Shown piece by piece: positions 21,630 through 29,803 of a stretch of 43,848 bases of DNA. The notes beneath the pieces were generated by a model. It had not been told where the DNA came from, did no database searches, and saw nothing but the letters and a program-made list of their open reading frames with translations. Within the stretch, counting starts at the first letter, position 1. Each line of letters starts with the position of its first letter. The position numbers and the translations under genes are program-made. This stretch comes from a virus: the IMG/VR virus record IMGVR_UViG_3300042564_006474, positions 1-43,848 of that record, one strand, 5' to 3'.

Positions 21630-22226
21630 GTGGATCAGAAGGAACTTTCACCTGAAGTCGCGGGCAAGATCCTCGACGCCGACTTCCAGAACATCGTCAA
21701 GAAGGTCGCGGCGGGCAAACCGCTCACCGTGGCCGAGCGGGCGCGTATCGAATCCCGGGCGGCCGGCAGCGCGGAAACGCTCGCTTACACCAAGACGCTC
21801 GTGGAACTCGCCGCCGTGCTTGGGGTGTCCCGCCGCACGCTCTCGACCTGGCAGAAGATGGACGGTGCGCCCAAGGCACTGTCCAACGGACTCTGGCCGG
21901 TGGCCGACTGGCGGGAATTTGTTCGGCTCCGCGGGCTGAATGCCGGCCGCGTGCCGGTCGGCAATGACGAGGCGCTCAAGGCCCGCAAGCTGCTGGCTGA
22001 GGTGGAAGAGCGGGAGCTGCGCATCGCCGTCAAGAAGGGCGAATACGTCGCGCTCACCAAAGTCCGCGAGGAATGGATCGGCCTGGTCGCCCAGGCGACC
22101 TCCATCCTGCGCGCCAAGTTTGAAAACGAGCTGCCGCCCGTTCTTTCGGGTCTCGACGCCACCGGCATCCAGCGGGAATGCCGCCGCGCCATTGATGAAG
22201 TCCTGCGCTGCCTCCACGAATCATGA
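21630..22226 (+). CDS. Terminase small subunit (Nu1-like)
   Basis: This 198-residue protein has an HTH in its first third, LVELAAVLGVSRRTLSTWQK, as in Nu1-type small terminases that recognise packaging sites. Long helices follow (DEALKARKLLAEVEERELRI, LVAQATSILRAKFENELPPV). The start is GTG at 21630 with TTGAC 19 nt upstream. The stop overlaps the gpA-type large subunit start (ATGA). The DNA site (cos-like) is expected nearby but not identified. Confidence 0.85.
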   Translation: MDQKELSPEVAGKILDADFQNIVKKVAAGKPLTVAERARIESRAAGSAETLAYTKTLVELAAVLGVSRRTLSTWQKMDGAPKALSNGLWPVADWREFVRLRGLNAGRVPVGNDEALKARKLLAEVEERELRIAVKKGEYVALTKVREEWIGLVAQATSILRAKFENELPPVLSGLDATGIQRECRRAIDEVLRCLHES

Positions 22227-24043
22227 ACGCACTCAAGGAAATCTGGCGTGAGGCATGGCAACCGCCCGACCGCCGCCCTGCCTGGCAATGGTGTGAGGAT
22301 CACATCGAGGGCATCCCGTATTCTCCCAACCCGGGACGCTTCCGCTCGGAAAACTCGCCGTGGATCCGCGAGGTGATGGAGGCGCTGGTCGATCCACGCA
22401 TCCGGCTCGTCTCGATCATCGCATCGGTGCAGTCATCGAAGACCACCGCGCCGGAACTCACGCTCTGCTACATCATTTCCAACCTGCCCGGGCCGGCCCT
22501 GTGGCTCGACCAGACCGACGAGGACGCCCGCGATTATTCCGAGTCGCGCCTGCAGAAGCTCTTCGACCAATGCGAACCGGTCGCCCGTCTCATGCCAACC
22601 GGTGTTCACCGCCACAAGCGCAAGAACAACGCCATCCAGTTCAACAACGGCATGACGCTCTGGATTCTCGGGGCACACAACAAGACCAACCTGCAACGCC
22701 GCTCGATCCGCTGGCTGATCGGTGACGAGACATGGCGCTGGCCGCTCGGGCACATGGCGGAGGCCGAGGCACGCGTCACCGCGTTCGGTTGGCTCGGCAA
22801 GTGCATTTTCATGAGCCAGGGCGGCGAGGAGGATGACGATACCCACCGCAAGTTCGAGACGACCGACCAACGGGAATGGACGTTTGCATGCCCGGAATGC
22901 GGCCACCGCCAGCCGTTCAAGTGGGAATGCGTCGAATGGAGCAAGTCGGCCCGCGACGAAACCGGCGAGTGGGATTTCGATGAAGTGCGTCGCACCACCG
23001 CGATGCGCTGCGAGTCGTGCAACCACTACTTCAACGACAGCGACCGCACCCGGCGCGAACTCAACGCCACCGGCCAGTTCATCAAGAAGAACCCGAAGGC
23101 ATCGGCGGAGTACGTCGGCTTTCACTGGAATGCCCTGTGCGCGATGAGCTGGGGGCAACTCGCCGAACTCTACCTGCGGGCCAAGGCGGCAGCGAGGAAG
23201 GGCGACGTGAGTTTGCTGCAACAGTTCTATCAGAAGCGGCTCGGCCTGCCGTGGCGCGAATACGTCGAAGATTACAAGCTGGAGATCGTGAAATCCGGCT
23301 ACAAGCGAGGCGAGACATGGGAAGAAGAGGGCGCGATTGACCCGAAGACCGGCAAGATCCTCGCCGCACCGCTGCCCGAGCGCACCGGACTGATCCCGCT
23401 GCGTTTCATCACGGTGGACTGCCAGATGGATCACCTGTTCGTCGTGGTCCGCTCGTGGTCGGCGGAGGGATCGAGCCGCCTCATGTGGAACGAGCGCATC
23501 CTCACGTTCACCGACATCGACGTGCTCCAGGAACGCTTCGGCGTGCATTCGAGCCTCGTATTTCTCGACGCCGGCTATGCGACCTATGACGTGTATCGCG
23601 AGTGCGCCAAGCGCGGCTGGGTGGCGCTCATCGGCGACCGCCGCCCGGTCTATGCCCACAAGGGCCGCGACGGCAAGACGGTGCAACGGTTCTACTCGCC
23701 CCGGCGCAAGGTGGTGCTCTCGCATCGCCAGCACTGCCACGTCCATTACTGGAGCAACCTCAACATCAAGGACACGCTGGCCCGACTGCGGCGCAATCAG
23801 GACCCGGCCCAGGGCCCGACATGGGAAGTCCCCGACGACATCGACGATGACTATCTCGCCCAACTCGAAAGCGAGCAGCGCGTGAAGGAAAAAGGTCAGT
23901 GGATGTGGAAGCAGATCGGCTCACGACCGAACCACTACTTCGATGCGGAGTCCATGCAGGCGACGGCGGCGACCATGCTCAAGATCGTCGGTCGCGAGGC
24001 GGTGGCGGCAGCGCCCGTTGACAGCGCGGACGGGGAGACATGA
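22223..24043 (+). CDS. Terminase large subunit (lambda gpA family)
   Basis: This 606-residue packaging ATPase/nuclease has a gpA-type N-terminal segment (YSPNPGRFRSENSPWIREVM), Walker A-like SIIASVQSSKTTAPELT (about 66-80) and Walker B PALWLDQTDEDARDYS. It continues with KTNLQRRSIRWLIGDE, two Cys pairs (CPECGH and CESCNH) in a zinc-finger-like insert and nuclease Asp residues in FITVDCQMDHLFVVV and LVFLDAGYATYDVYREC. Length is typical of the family. It cuts concatemers at cos-type sites and drives DNA into the head. Its last codons carry the TTGAC element used by the next gene. Confidence 0.95.
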   Translation: MNALKEIWREAWQPPDRRPAWQWCEDHIEGIPYSPNPGRFRSENSPWIREVMEALVDPRIRLVSIIASVQSSKTTAPELTLCYIISNLPGPALWLDQTDEDARDYSESRLQKLFDQCEPVARLMPTGVHRHKRKNNAIQFNNGMTLWILGAHNKTNLQRRSIRWLIGDETWRWPLGHMAEAEARVTAFGWLGKCIFMSQGGEEDDDTHRKFETTDQREWTFACPECGHRQPFKWECVEWSKSARDETGEWDFDEVRRTTAMRCESCNHYFNDSDRTRRELNATGQFIKKNPKASAEYVGFHWNALCAMSWGQLAELYLRAKAAARKGDVSLLQQFYQKRLGLPWREYVEDYKLEIVKSGYKRGETWEEEGAIDPKTGKILAAPLPERTGLIPLRFITVDCQMDHLFVVVRSWSAEGSSRLMWNERILTFTDIDVLQERFGVHSSLVFLDAGYATYDVYRECAKRGWVALIGDRRPVYAHKGRDGKTVQRFYSPRRKVVLSHRQHCHVHYWSNLNIKDTLARLRRNQDPAQGPTWEVPDDIDDDYLAQLESEQRVKEKGQWMWKQIGSRPNHYFDAESMQATAATMLKIVGREAVAAAPVDSADGET

Positions 24044-24204
24044 AGACCCTGATTCCGATCATCGCCGCTGCGCTCGCCCTGCTCGTGAGCTCCTGCACCA
24101 CTCCACCGCCGATCCAAGGCGAGTTCATCAACAAGGACGGACGCATCCGGGTTCATCCGGACGGCCGCATCGAGATCGTCGTGGAACCCCGCACCGGAAA
24201 GTGA
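24040..24204 (+). CDS. Small lipoprotein, possible o-spanin
   Basis: A 54-residue frame begins with ATGA over the terminase stop: a Lys start, a hydrophobic helix (LIPIIAAALALLVSS) and a lipobox LVSSC with Cys19. The mature part is short and starts TTPPPIQGEFINKDGR. That fits an outer-membrane lipoprotein, and the Pro-rich start and position beside an endolysin-type peptidase fit an o-spanin. No partner i-spanin is recognised. TTGAC precedes the start by 22 nt. Confidence 0.65.
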   Translation: MKTLIPIIAAALALLVSSCTTPPPIQGEFINKDGRIRVHPDGRIEIVVEPRTGK

Positions 24205-24207
24205 GCC

Positions 24208-24648
24208 ATGCCCGCCGAATCCTTCAACGACTGGTTCGCCGCCCAAGGCTTCCGCCACTTCGGCGCGGGTGAGTTCACCAGCTACTTTGCCCGCGAGCGC
24301 AAAGGCGTGAAGAATAGCCCGCCGCCCAAGCGGCTGTGGAAGAACCTCGTGCCCACGCTCCGGGTCGTCGATGAACTCCGCGCCTCGTTCGGCAAGCCGT
24401 GCCGCATTCTGAGTTCCTACCGTGCCCCTGCCTACAACAAGGCGGTAGGCGGTGCCGCACTCAGCCAGCACCTTGAGTTCAATGCCCTGGACATCGCCTT
24501 CGATGGTGTTAGCCCGCAGCGGGTCTATGACCGGCTGGTCGAATGGCGCGCCCAGGGGAAGTTCACCGGCGGCCTCGGGCTCTATCCGTCGGCCGGATTC
24601 GTCCACATCGACACGCGGGGGCGCAACGCGACATGGAAGGGCCGTTGA
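24208..24648 (+). CDS. Peptidase M15 family endolysin-like (D-Ala-D-Ala carboxypeptidase type)
   Basis: This 146-residue single-domain protein has the M15/VanY-like motifs. The first His is in LSQHLEFNALDIAFDG with Asp in LDI (about residues 84-99), and the second His is in GFVHIDTRG (about residues 130-138). Together they form the zinc site His-Asp-His. No signal peptide is seen, so export would need a holin. It probably cleaves peptidoglycan cross-links at lysis. It follows the small lipoprotein by three bases and ends two bases before the stop of a leftward HEPN gene. Confidence 0.85.
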   Translation: MPAESFNDWFAAQGFRHFGAGEFTSYFARERKGVKNSPPPKRLWKNLVPTLRVVDELRASFGKPCRILSSYRAPAYNKAVGGAALSQHLEFNALDIAFDGVSPQRVYDRLVEWRAQGKFTGGLGLYPSAGFVHIDTRGRNATWKGR

Positions 24649-24649
24649 T

Positions 24650-25198
24650 TCAAGCTGGAGAAGTTCTATCCGTGAGGGCCTTATCTGTGGCTTCGACCAA
24701 CCCCTTGAGGAACCTGACGGCCTTCGCCAGGTCCTCACGCTTCACGGGATGAGGCTTGGACGGTCCTCCGTCGTCGGGAGCTTTCGACCGATGAACAATA
24801 TCGCCGCGTATCCCGAGCAGTTCATCCAATTTCTTCTTTGAGGATGCCGTGTCATACCCAGGCCATTGCCAATTCTTCGTCACGTCCAAGCCCGCGTAAT
24901 CGAGAAAGAGCTTCCGGGTTTTGTCGGAGGTGGGATTGTGAAACCGTTTCAGCTCTTCGGTAAGGCGCGCGTGCATGAACTTCTCGGCGTGACTGACGCT
25001 TCCCGAATGCCTGTCGATCACCACTTCTTGAATCAGATCTTCGACGTAGGTTTCCCATGCAGTAAGAGCCATCACCAAGCCCGCCCGTTTGAGGACCTCG
25101 GCGTTCTTCGGCGGCGGCTTTGTTTGGTTATCGAAGTGCAACAGCAAATCCACGGCATCCTGAATGGAAACGTCAAACCTCTCTCGTGCCTTTGTCAT
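24650..25198 (-). CDS. HEPN-domain protein (accessory moron)
   Basis: This 182-residue protein has a RiboL-PSP-HEPN-like fold. GLVMALTAWETYVEDLIQEV gives the first helix pair. The C-terminal DELLGIRGDIVHRSKAP carries the R-x4-H signature (RGDIVH) of HEPN RNases, and further helices follow (LAKAVRFLKGLVEATDKAL). It is on the opposite strand to the whole packaging-head operon and is AT-richer, the marks of a moron. HEPN proteins act as ribonuclease toxins in abortive infection and toxin-antitoxin systems. No partner nucleotidyltransferase is adjacent. The ATG at 25198 is taken as start because the longer upstream frame overlaps unrelated sequence. Confidence 0.75.
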   Translation of the reverse strand: MTKARERFDVSIQDAVDLLLHFDNQTKPPPKNAEVLKRAGLVMALTAWETYVEDLIQEVVIDRHSGSVSHAEKFMHARLTEELKRFHNPTSDKTRKLFLDYAGLDVTKNWQWPGYDTASSKKKLDELLGIRGDIVHRSKAPDDGGPSKPHPVKREDLAKAVRFLKGLVEATDKALTDRTSPA

Positions 25199-25276
25199 GC
25201 CCAATCTGCTATCAGATCCAGCCCATGACGACAAGCCGGGAGCATGCGGTTTCGCCGTTGACACCCGCCGCCGTGC

Positions 25277-25537
25277 ATGGCCCGCGGACTCTTCATCACC
25301 GGATTCACCGTCGCCGAAGTCCTTGCGATCCAGCAGCGGGCGAAGTCGCTCCTGTTGGAAGGCAAGACGATCATGAACTGGAACGACGCCGAAACTTCGG
25401 TGTCCAAGCAGTTCACGCTGCCGGTGGACCAGGTGCTTGAAGAATGCGGCCACGCCCTGCGGGTGCTCGACCCGGACACCTACGGCAAGCCCCGCATCGC
25501 CGCTGCCTCCTTCATCTCTGGACACCTCGCGAAATGA
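25277..25537 (+). CDS. Head-tail joining protein, gpW position
   Basis: This 86-residue protein lies directly before the portal gene, where lambda has gpW. Its layout of helix (VAEVLAIQQRAKSLLLEGKT), short beta hairpin (NDAETSVSKQFT) and helix (VDQVLEECGHALRVLD) fits the small gpW fold. The assignment is positional. TTGAC lies 19 nt before the ATG. The stop overlaps the portal start. Confidence 0.65.
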   Translation: MARGLFITGFTVAEVLAIQQRAKSLLLEGKTIMNWNDAETSVSKQFTLPVDQVLEECGHALRVLDPDTYGKPRIAAASFISGHLAK

Positions 25538-26973
25538 ACCGCCTGCAATCCATCGCCCGCCTGTTCCTGCCGCCCGTCCTTCTGCCGAAGGCATGGGCGT
25601 CGCCGTTTGAGGCCGCGAACTGGTCGCCCCGCCGTGGTGCCGTGCCCGGAGCATCGCCCTCCGATGCCCGGAAGGAACTCACCCCGGGCGTGCGCACCGA
25701 GCTGGTCCGCAAGTCGCGCTATCTTCACAAGAACTCGGGATTCGTCCGCGAGCTGGTCGCCAACATGGCAATCTACTCGACCGGCGACGGTATCCGCGTG
25801 CAGGCGCAATCGCCCAACCCCGACTGGAACCGCGCCGCCGAGGAATACTTTTCCTATTGGTCGTCCCGCTGTGAAGTCACCCGACGCTTCTCGTTCGAGG
25901 AATGCCAGGCGCTCGTCTGCCGGGGCATGGACATCGACGGCGAATACTTCGTCCACAAGACCCGCGATCTCGACGGCGAGCCGCGCCTCCAGTTGATCGA
26001 GAGCCACCGCATCGGAGATGAGATGGGCTCGAAGGAAACCGTGGACGGCATCGGCCTCGATGCGTTCGGTGCCCCGGTGTTCTACCGCGTGCTGCAGGAT
26101 GACAACACGGCCCGCGACCTCCCGGCGCCGGCCATCCTTCACATTCATGAACCGGAGTGGGCCGGCGGCGTGCGCAACCACCCGACGATCCAGCATTCGA
26201 TCAACCACATCCTCGACGAGATCGAACTGCTCGCCCTGGAGAAGCATGCGGTGAAAGACAACGCCGACGTAGCCCGCATCTTGAAAACGGCGCGGGGCGA
26301 GATCGACGACAACGGCGATTTCGTGGTCGGTGGCGCAGGTGGTGGCGGGGAGGCCAGCGACCCGGTCACCTTGCAGCGCATTGTCGGCGGCAAGCTGGTG
26401 GCGCTCAAACCCGACGAATCGCTCGATAGCTTTCAGTCAAACCGCCCGTCGCCCACGTTCACCGGCTTCCTCGAACACCTGCGGCGTGATTCCGCCCTTG
26501 GCATGATCCCGTTCGAGTTCGCGGCGGATTCCAGCAAGGTCGGTGGCGCGGGGGTGCGTCTTATCGTCGCCAAGGCCGACCGGCGTTTCTCTTTCCGCCA
26601 GATGATCCTCGAACGGCGACTCATCCGTCCGGTGTGGGCCTACCTTGTCGGCGATGCGATTGCCCGCGGTCTGCTGCCTCCAGTCCAGGGCTGGTGGAAG
26701 GTGGCGACGGTGCCACCCAAGCGCGTGACCGTGGACGCCGGCCGCGAGGCCCAACAGAACCGTGCCGACGTGGAGGCGGGACTCAAGACGCTCTCCGACC
26801 ACTACGCAGAACTCGGTGCCGACTTCCGCGAGGAGATCGAACGCCGTGCCACCGACGCGAAGCTGATCCTCGAAACCGCCGCGAAATACGGCGTGCCTCC
26901 GGAAATGCTCTGGAAGCCGTCCGGTGGATCATTCGCCCCGTCCCTGCCCGACGAACCGCCGCCCGGTCGTTGA
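25534..26973 (+). CDS. Portal protein (lambda gpB family)
   Basis: This 479-residue protein starts MNRLQSIARLFLPPVLLPKA and contains GVRTELVRKSRYLHKNSGFV, ANMAIYSTGDGIRVQAQS, CRGMDIDGEYFVHKTRD and LQLIESHRIGDE. It also has DLPAPAILHIHEPEW and a helical stem region with ALEKHAVKDNADVARILKTA. These match gpB-type portal proteins, which form the DNA entry vertex. The start is coupled to the upstream gene by ATGA. The stop lies in a TTGAC element used by the protease gene. Confidence 0.9.
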   Translation: MNRLQSIARLFLPPVLLPKAWASPFEAANWSPRRGAVPGASPSDARKELTPGVRTELVRKSRYLHKNSGFVRELVANMAIYSTGDGIRVQAQSPNPDWNRAAEEYFSYWSSRCEVTRRFSFEECQALVCRGMDIDGEYFVHKTRDLDGEPRLQLIESHRIGDEMGSKETVDGIGLDAFGAPVFYRVLQDDNTARDLPAPAILHIHEPEWAGGVRNHPTIQHSINHILDEIELLALEKHAVKDNADVARILKTARGEIDDNGDFVVGGAGGGGEASDPVTLQRIVGGKLVALKPDESLDSFQSNRPSPTFTGFLEHLRRDSALGMIPFEFAADSSKVGGAGVRLIVAKADRRFSFRQMILERRLIRPVWAYLVGDAIARGLLPPVQGWWKVATVPPKRVTVDAGREAQQNRADVEAGLKTLSDHYAELGADFREEIERRATDAKLILETAAKYGVPPEMLWKPSGGSFAPSLPDEPPPGR

Positions 26974-26988
26974 CACGCGGGCAGGTGC

Positions 26989-28263
26989 GTGACTTCCGAC
27001 CTGCTCCAGAACCGCGAATGGCTGATCCAGCCCGACGCCCTCCACGCGATGGCCGCGACCACGCGTGCGTTCCATGACCGGGGCGGCAACCTCCCGGCAT
27101 CGGCACCGGCCAGCGACCTGCTCGCCATCGAGGACGGCATCGGTGTGGTCGCCATCAACGGGCCTATCCTCCGCAAGCCGGGGATTTTCGCCCGCGTGTT
27201 CCTCGGTGCCACCGACTCGGAGGAGATCGGCGCTGCCATCCGTGAAGCAGGCGGGCGGGGCGATGTGAAGGCGGTCTTCCTCGACATCGATTCTCCCGGC
27301 GGCACCGTGCTCGGCACCCCGGAACTGGCTGCCGCCGTCGCCACGCTCAATGAGAGCAAGCCGGTGTATGCGTTCTCGTCCGGGCTCATGTGCTCGGCGG
27401 CCTACTGGATCGCCAGCCAGGCCCGAGCCGTCTATGCCACGCCCTCCGCACAGGTCGGATCCATCGGCGTGGTGCAGGCGGTGATCGACAACTCTGCCGC
27501 CCTCGATAAGGCGGGCATCAAGGTCGAGGTGTTCGCCGTCGGCAAATACAAGTCCATCGGGGCACCCGGCACTCCGCTCACCGACGACCAACGCGAGTTG
27601 ATCCGCTCGAATCTTGGCGAGATCGCCCGCGACTTCCACGCCGCCGTGCTCGCCAGCGGACGTGCCATCCCGACCGAGGCGATGGAAGGCCAGACCTTCA
27701 GCGGGCGGCAAGCCCAACGGCTCAACCTCGCGGGCATGGTCCCGGACCGGGCCGAGGCGCTGCGGCGGCTCCGCGTCTATCACGCTGCGGTTGACACGGG
27801 AGCACGGGCGATGAGCACCGCTCCAGAAGACCTCCTACTCGAAGCCCGCACCCAGGTCGCCGACCTCCAACGGGATCACCAAGCCCAGACCGAACTTCTC
27901 AACGAGGCGTCGGCCAACCTCGAACGCCTGCGCGGCGAGGTCGAACTGCTTTCCGCCGAGATCGACACCCTCAAGTCCGAGCGCGACACGGCCACCGCCG
28001 AAGTCACCACGCTGCGGACCCGCGTCACCGAACTCCAGGCGTCGCAGGCCGACTTCGACAAGCGCGTCCAGACCGAGGTCGCCCGCGTGGTCGCCTCCAC
28101 CGGCACGACCACCCCGGCTCAAGTGACGCCCGCCGGGGAGTCCACCCAAGCCGCCGACCTCCACGCGCAGTTCGCCGCCATCAAGGACCCGGCCGAACAG
28201 ACCGCCTTCTGGCGGAACCTCACCCCGCAACAGCAAGCCATCATCCTCAAACACCAAGCCTGA
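26989..28263 (+). CDS. S49/SppA-type head maturation protease fused to scaffold (gpC/Nu3-like)
   Basis: This 424-residue protein has a serine protease domain at residues 40-265 with FLDIDSPGGTVLGTPEL. The nucleophile region is GLMCSAAYWIAS (Ser136), and a catalytic Lys lies in GKYKSIGAPG (186 or 188). The Ser-Lys dyad fits phage S49 proteases such as lambda gpC. The C-terminal 150 residues are a coiled coil (LQRDHQAQTELLNEASANLE, VELLSAEIDTLKSERDTATA), a scaffold like Nu3. The start is GTG with TTGAC 19 nt upstream. A second TTGAC plus ATG at 27811 probably gives scaffold alone. Confidence 0.9.
   Translation: MTSDLLQNREWLIQPDALHAMAATTRAFHDRGGNLPASAPASDLLAIEDGIGVVAINGPILRKPGIFARVFLGATDSEEIGAAIREAGGRGDVKAVFLDIDSPGGTVLGTPELAAAVATLNESKPVYAFSSGLMCSAAYWIASQARAVYATPSAQVGSIGVVQAVIDNSAALDKAGIKVEVFAVGKYKSIGAPGTPLTDDQRELIRSNLGEIARDFHAAVLASGRAIPTEAMEGQTFSGRQAQRLNLAGMVPDRAEALRRLRVYHAAVDTGARAMSTAPEDLLLEARTQVADLQRDHQAQTELLNEASANLERLRGEVELLSAEIDTLKSERDTATAEVTTLRTRVTELQASQADFDKRVQTEVARVVASTGTTTPAQVTPAGESTQAADLHAQFAAIKDPAEQTAFWRNLTPQQQAIILKHQA
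27811..28263 (+). CDS. Internal in-frame scaffold protein (Nu3-like)
   Basis: ATG 27811 begins MSTAPEDLLLEARTQVADLQ in the same frame as the protease and gives a 150-residue, mostly coiled-coil protein ending QQQAIILKHQA. In lambda the Nu3 scaffold is translated from an internal start inside gene C. Here the start has TTGAC 20 nt upstream (27791) followed by ACGGGAGCACGGGCG, the same arrangement as at other genes. The motif is read in frame as Val-Asp-Thr, so it is not a remnant of a stop codon. Confidence 0.6.
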   Translation: MSTAPEDLLLEARTQVADLQRDHQAQTELLNEASANLERLRGEVELLSAEIDTLKSERDTATAEVTTLRTRVTELQASQADFDKRVQTEVARVVASTGTTTPAQVTPAGESTQAADLHAQFAAIKDPAEQTAFWRNLTPQQQAIILKHQA

Positions 28264-28272
28264 TAGAACGCC

Positions 28273-29166
28273 ATGTCCAACACCCTCACCAACGTCAAAG
28301 ACATCAAGGTCGCGCAACGGGCGCTCATGCCCTTCACCGCGAACCTGCTGCCCGTCACGGCGTTCTCGACCAACTTCGGTCCCCAGCAGGCCGACAAGGG
28401 CGACACCGTGCGAGTCCCGCTGGTCGGCGCCCCGTCCGGGTCGAGCGATTTCGCCGGTGACTACACCGCCAACGCCGATTCGACGGTCACCACCATCCCG
28501 GTGACGCTCAACCGCCACAAGTTCAAGACCGTCCACGTCACGGCCCGCGAGGTGTCCGAGACGGCCATGGATGTGCTCGACGCCCTTGTGGAAACCGCCG
28601 CCCAGCAACTCGCCCAGGACGTGCTGCTCGACATCATGTCGGTCATCACGCAGGCGAACTTCGGCGGTTCGCTCCCGGCCGTCGCCGCGACCAACTACAA
28701 TTACAAGAAGGTCCTCGAAGCCCGCGAGAAGTGCGGGGAAGCGAAGATGCCAGCCTCGCCCCGGTCGCTCGTGCTGGACGCCGGCCACTACACCAACCTG
28801 CTCGCCGACGACATCGTCGCCAAGAGCTTCAACCTGAACCTCAGCGCCCCTGGCGTCACCGAGGGTCTCATCAAGCGGCTCGCCGGATTCGACCTCTTCG
28901 AGACGGTGGTGATCCCGCCTGACCACGCCGAGAAGCTCGTCGGCTTCGCGGTTCACCCGAGCGCCATCGCGGTGGCCATGCGCTACCTCGTGCCGGTCGC
29001 CGAATACCAGCAGTCCGGCGCGGTCACCGATCCGCAGACCGGCATGACCTTCGGCTACCTGCGCTTCACCGACACTCGCGCCAACAAGGTGTTCGTCACC
29101 ATCGAGTGCCTCTACGGCTTCACGGTGGGCAAGACCGACGCACTCAAGCGCGTCGTCAAACCCTGA
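28273..29166 (+). CDS. Major capsid protein (HK97 fold, P22 coat-like)
   Basis: This 297-residue protein directly follows the protease-scaffold gene. It contains LMPFTANLLPVTAFSTNFGP, GDTVRVPLVGAPSGSSDF, KFKTVHVTAREVSETAMDVL, and near the end TFGYLRFTDTRANKVFVTIE. The N-terminal arm, E-loop-like hydrophobic region and P-domain pattern fit P22 gp5/HK97-type coat proteins. There is no obvious separate delta domain, consistent with the separate scaffold. The start follows a GATAGAACGCC leader with no SD. Confidence 0.85.
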   Translation: MSNTLTNVKDIKVAQRALMPFTANLLPVTAFSTNFGPQQADKGDTVRVPLVGAPSGSSDFAGDYTANADSTVTTIPVTLNRHKFKTVHVTAREVSETAMDVLDALVETAAQQLAQDVLLDIMSVITQANFGGSLPAVAATNYNYKKVLEAREKCGEAKMPASPRSLVLDAGHYTNLLADDIVAKSFNLNLSAPGVTEGLIKRLAGFDLFETVVIPPDHAEKLVGFAVHPSAIAVAMRYLVPVAEYQQSGAVTDPQTGMTFGYLRFTDTRANKVFVTIECLYGFTVGKTDALKRVVKP

Positions 29167-29199
29167 GCCATCCAAACCAACACCTAGCAGAACAACGCC

Positions 29200-29715
29200 A
29201 TGATTCCCTTCAGCTTTACCGGCAACGCCGGCTCCACCCTCAGCCATGTGGTTGTCCCCGCCAGCGGGCGCGACCGTGTGCGGATCCAGTATGCGAGCGC
29301 GACCTCCGACAAGGCCGCCTCGCTGCTGACCTTCCGCGCCCAGTCGCGTGCCACCACCGTGACGGCCACCAGCGCGGCCAACCAGACCGTCATCAACGCG
29401 CCGCCTTACACGGGCGCCGCCGCGAACGACGTGGTGGTTCTGTTCTCCAACGCCACCGGAACCGGCGTGCGCGGAGTGGTCGCCTCGGTCGATGCCGGGG
29501 CCGGAACGATCACCCTCAACGCCAACCTCGGCCTCGCGCTGGCACCGGGCGACACCGTCTCGCTCATGACCTCCCGCGGCCAGGTGCCGGTCGGTGCCAC
29601 CACCAAGGAGGTCAACGCCCCCACGGTCTTCGCCGTTAACGAGGGGCCTGCCCTCATCGAACTGGACGGCACCTCGGCCTGCCGCATCAACCTGGTGGCG
29701 GGCGAGTATTCCTGA
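29200..29715 (+). CDS. Probable head decoration protein
   Basis: This 171-residue beta-rich protein is rich in Thr, Ala, Ser and Val: SFTGNAGSTLSHVVVPASGR, ATTVTATSAANQTVINAPPY, VVASVDAGAGTITLNANLGL. It lies after the capsid gene and just before a strong terminator. The composition and position fit a decoration protein of the head, as with gpD in lambda, but no family is recognised. Confidence 0.65.
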   Translation: MIPFSFTGNAGSTLSHVVVPASGRDRVRIQYASATSDKAASLLTFRAQSRATTVTATSAANQTVINAPPYTGAAANDVVVLFSNATGTGVRGVVASVDAGAGTITLNANLGLALAPGDTVSLMTSRGQVPVGATTKEVNAPTVFAVNEGPALIELDGTSACRINLVAGEYS

Positions 29716-29747
29716 GCAAACCTTTCCTTGGTTCGATTGGTCATCGC

Positions 29748-29787
29748 CACCCTCTCCCGGGAAACCGGGAGGGGGTGTTTGCTTTTG
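29748..29787 (+). terminator. Rho-independent terminator
   Basis: A 13-base-pair stem with one T-G wobble (CACCCTCTCCCGG and CCGGGAGGGGGTG), a GAAA tetraloop and a following TTTGCTTTT tract (29778-29786). It separates the head module (up to 29715) from the connector and tail genes (from 29804). Partial read-through would set their ratio, since no promoter is evident after it. Confidence 0.9.
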
Positions 29788-29803
29788 ACAAGCCTACCGC
29801 TGC

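Noticed and set aside
22433-23863. Leftward 476-codon frame opposite the terminase
   Set aside because: Shadow of the large terminase, which carries all expected motifs on the plus strand.
27835-29247. Very long leftward frame (470 codons) opposite the scaffold and capsid genes
   Set aside because: Antisense shadow caused by GC-rich third positions; the plus-strand products have clear head-protein features.
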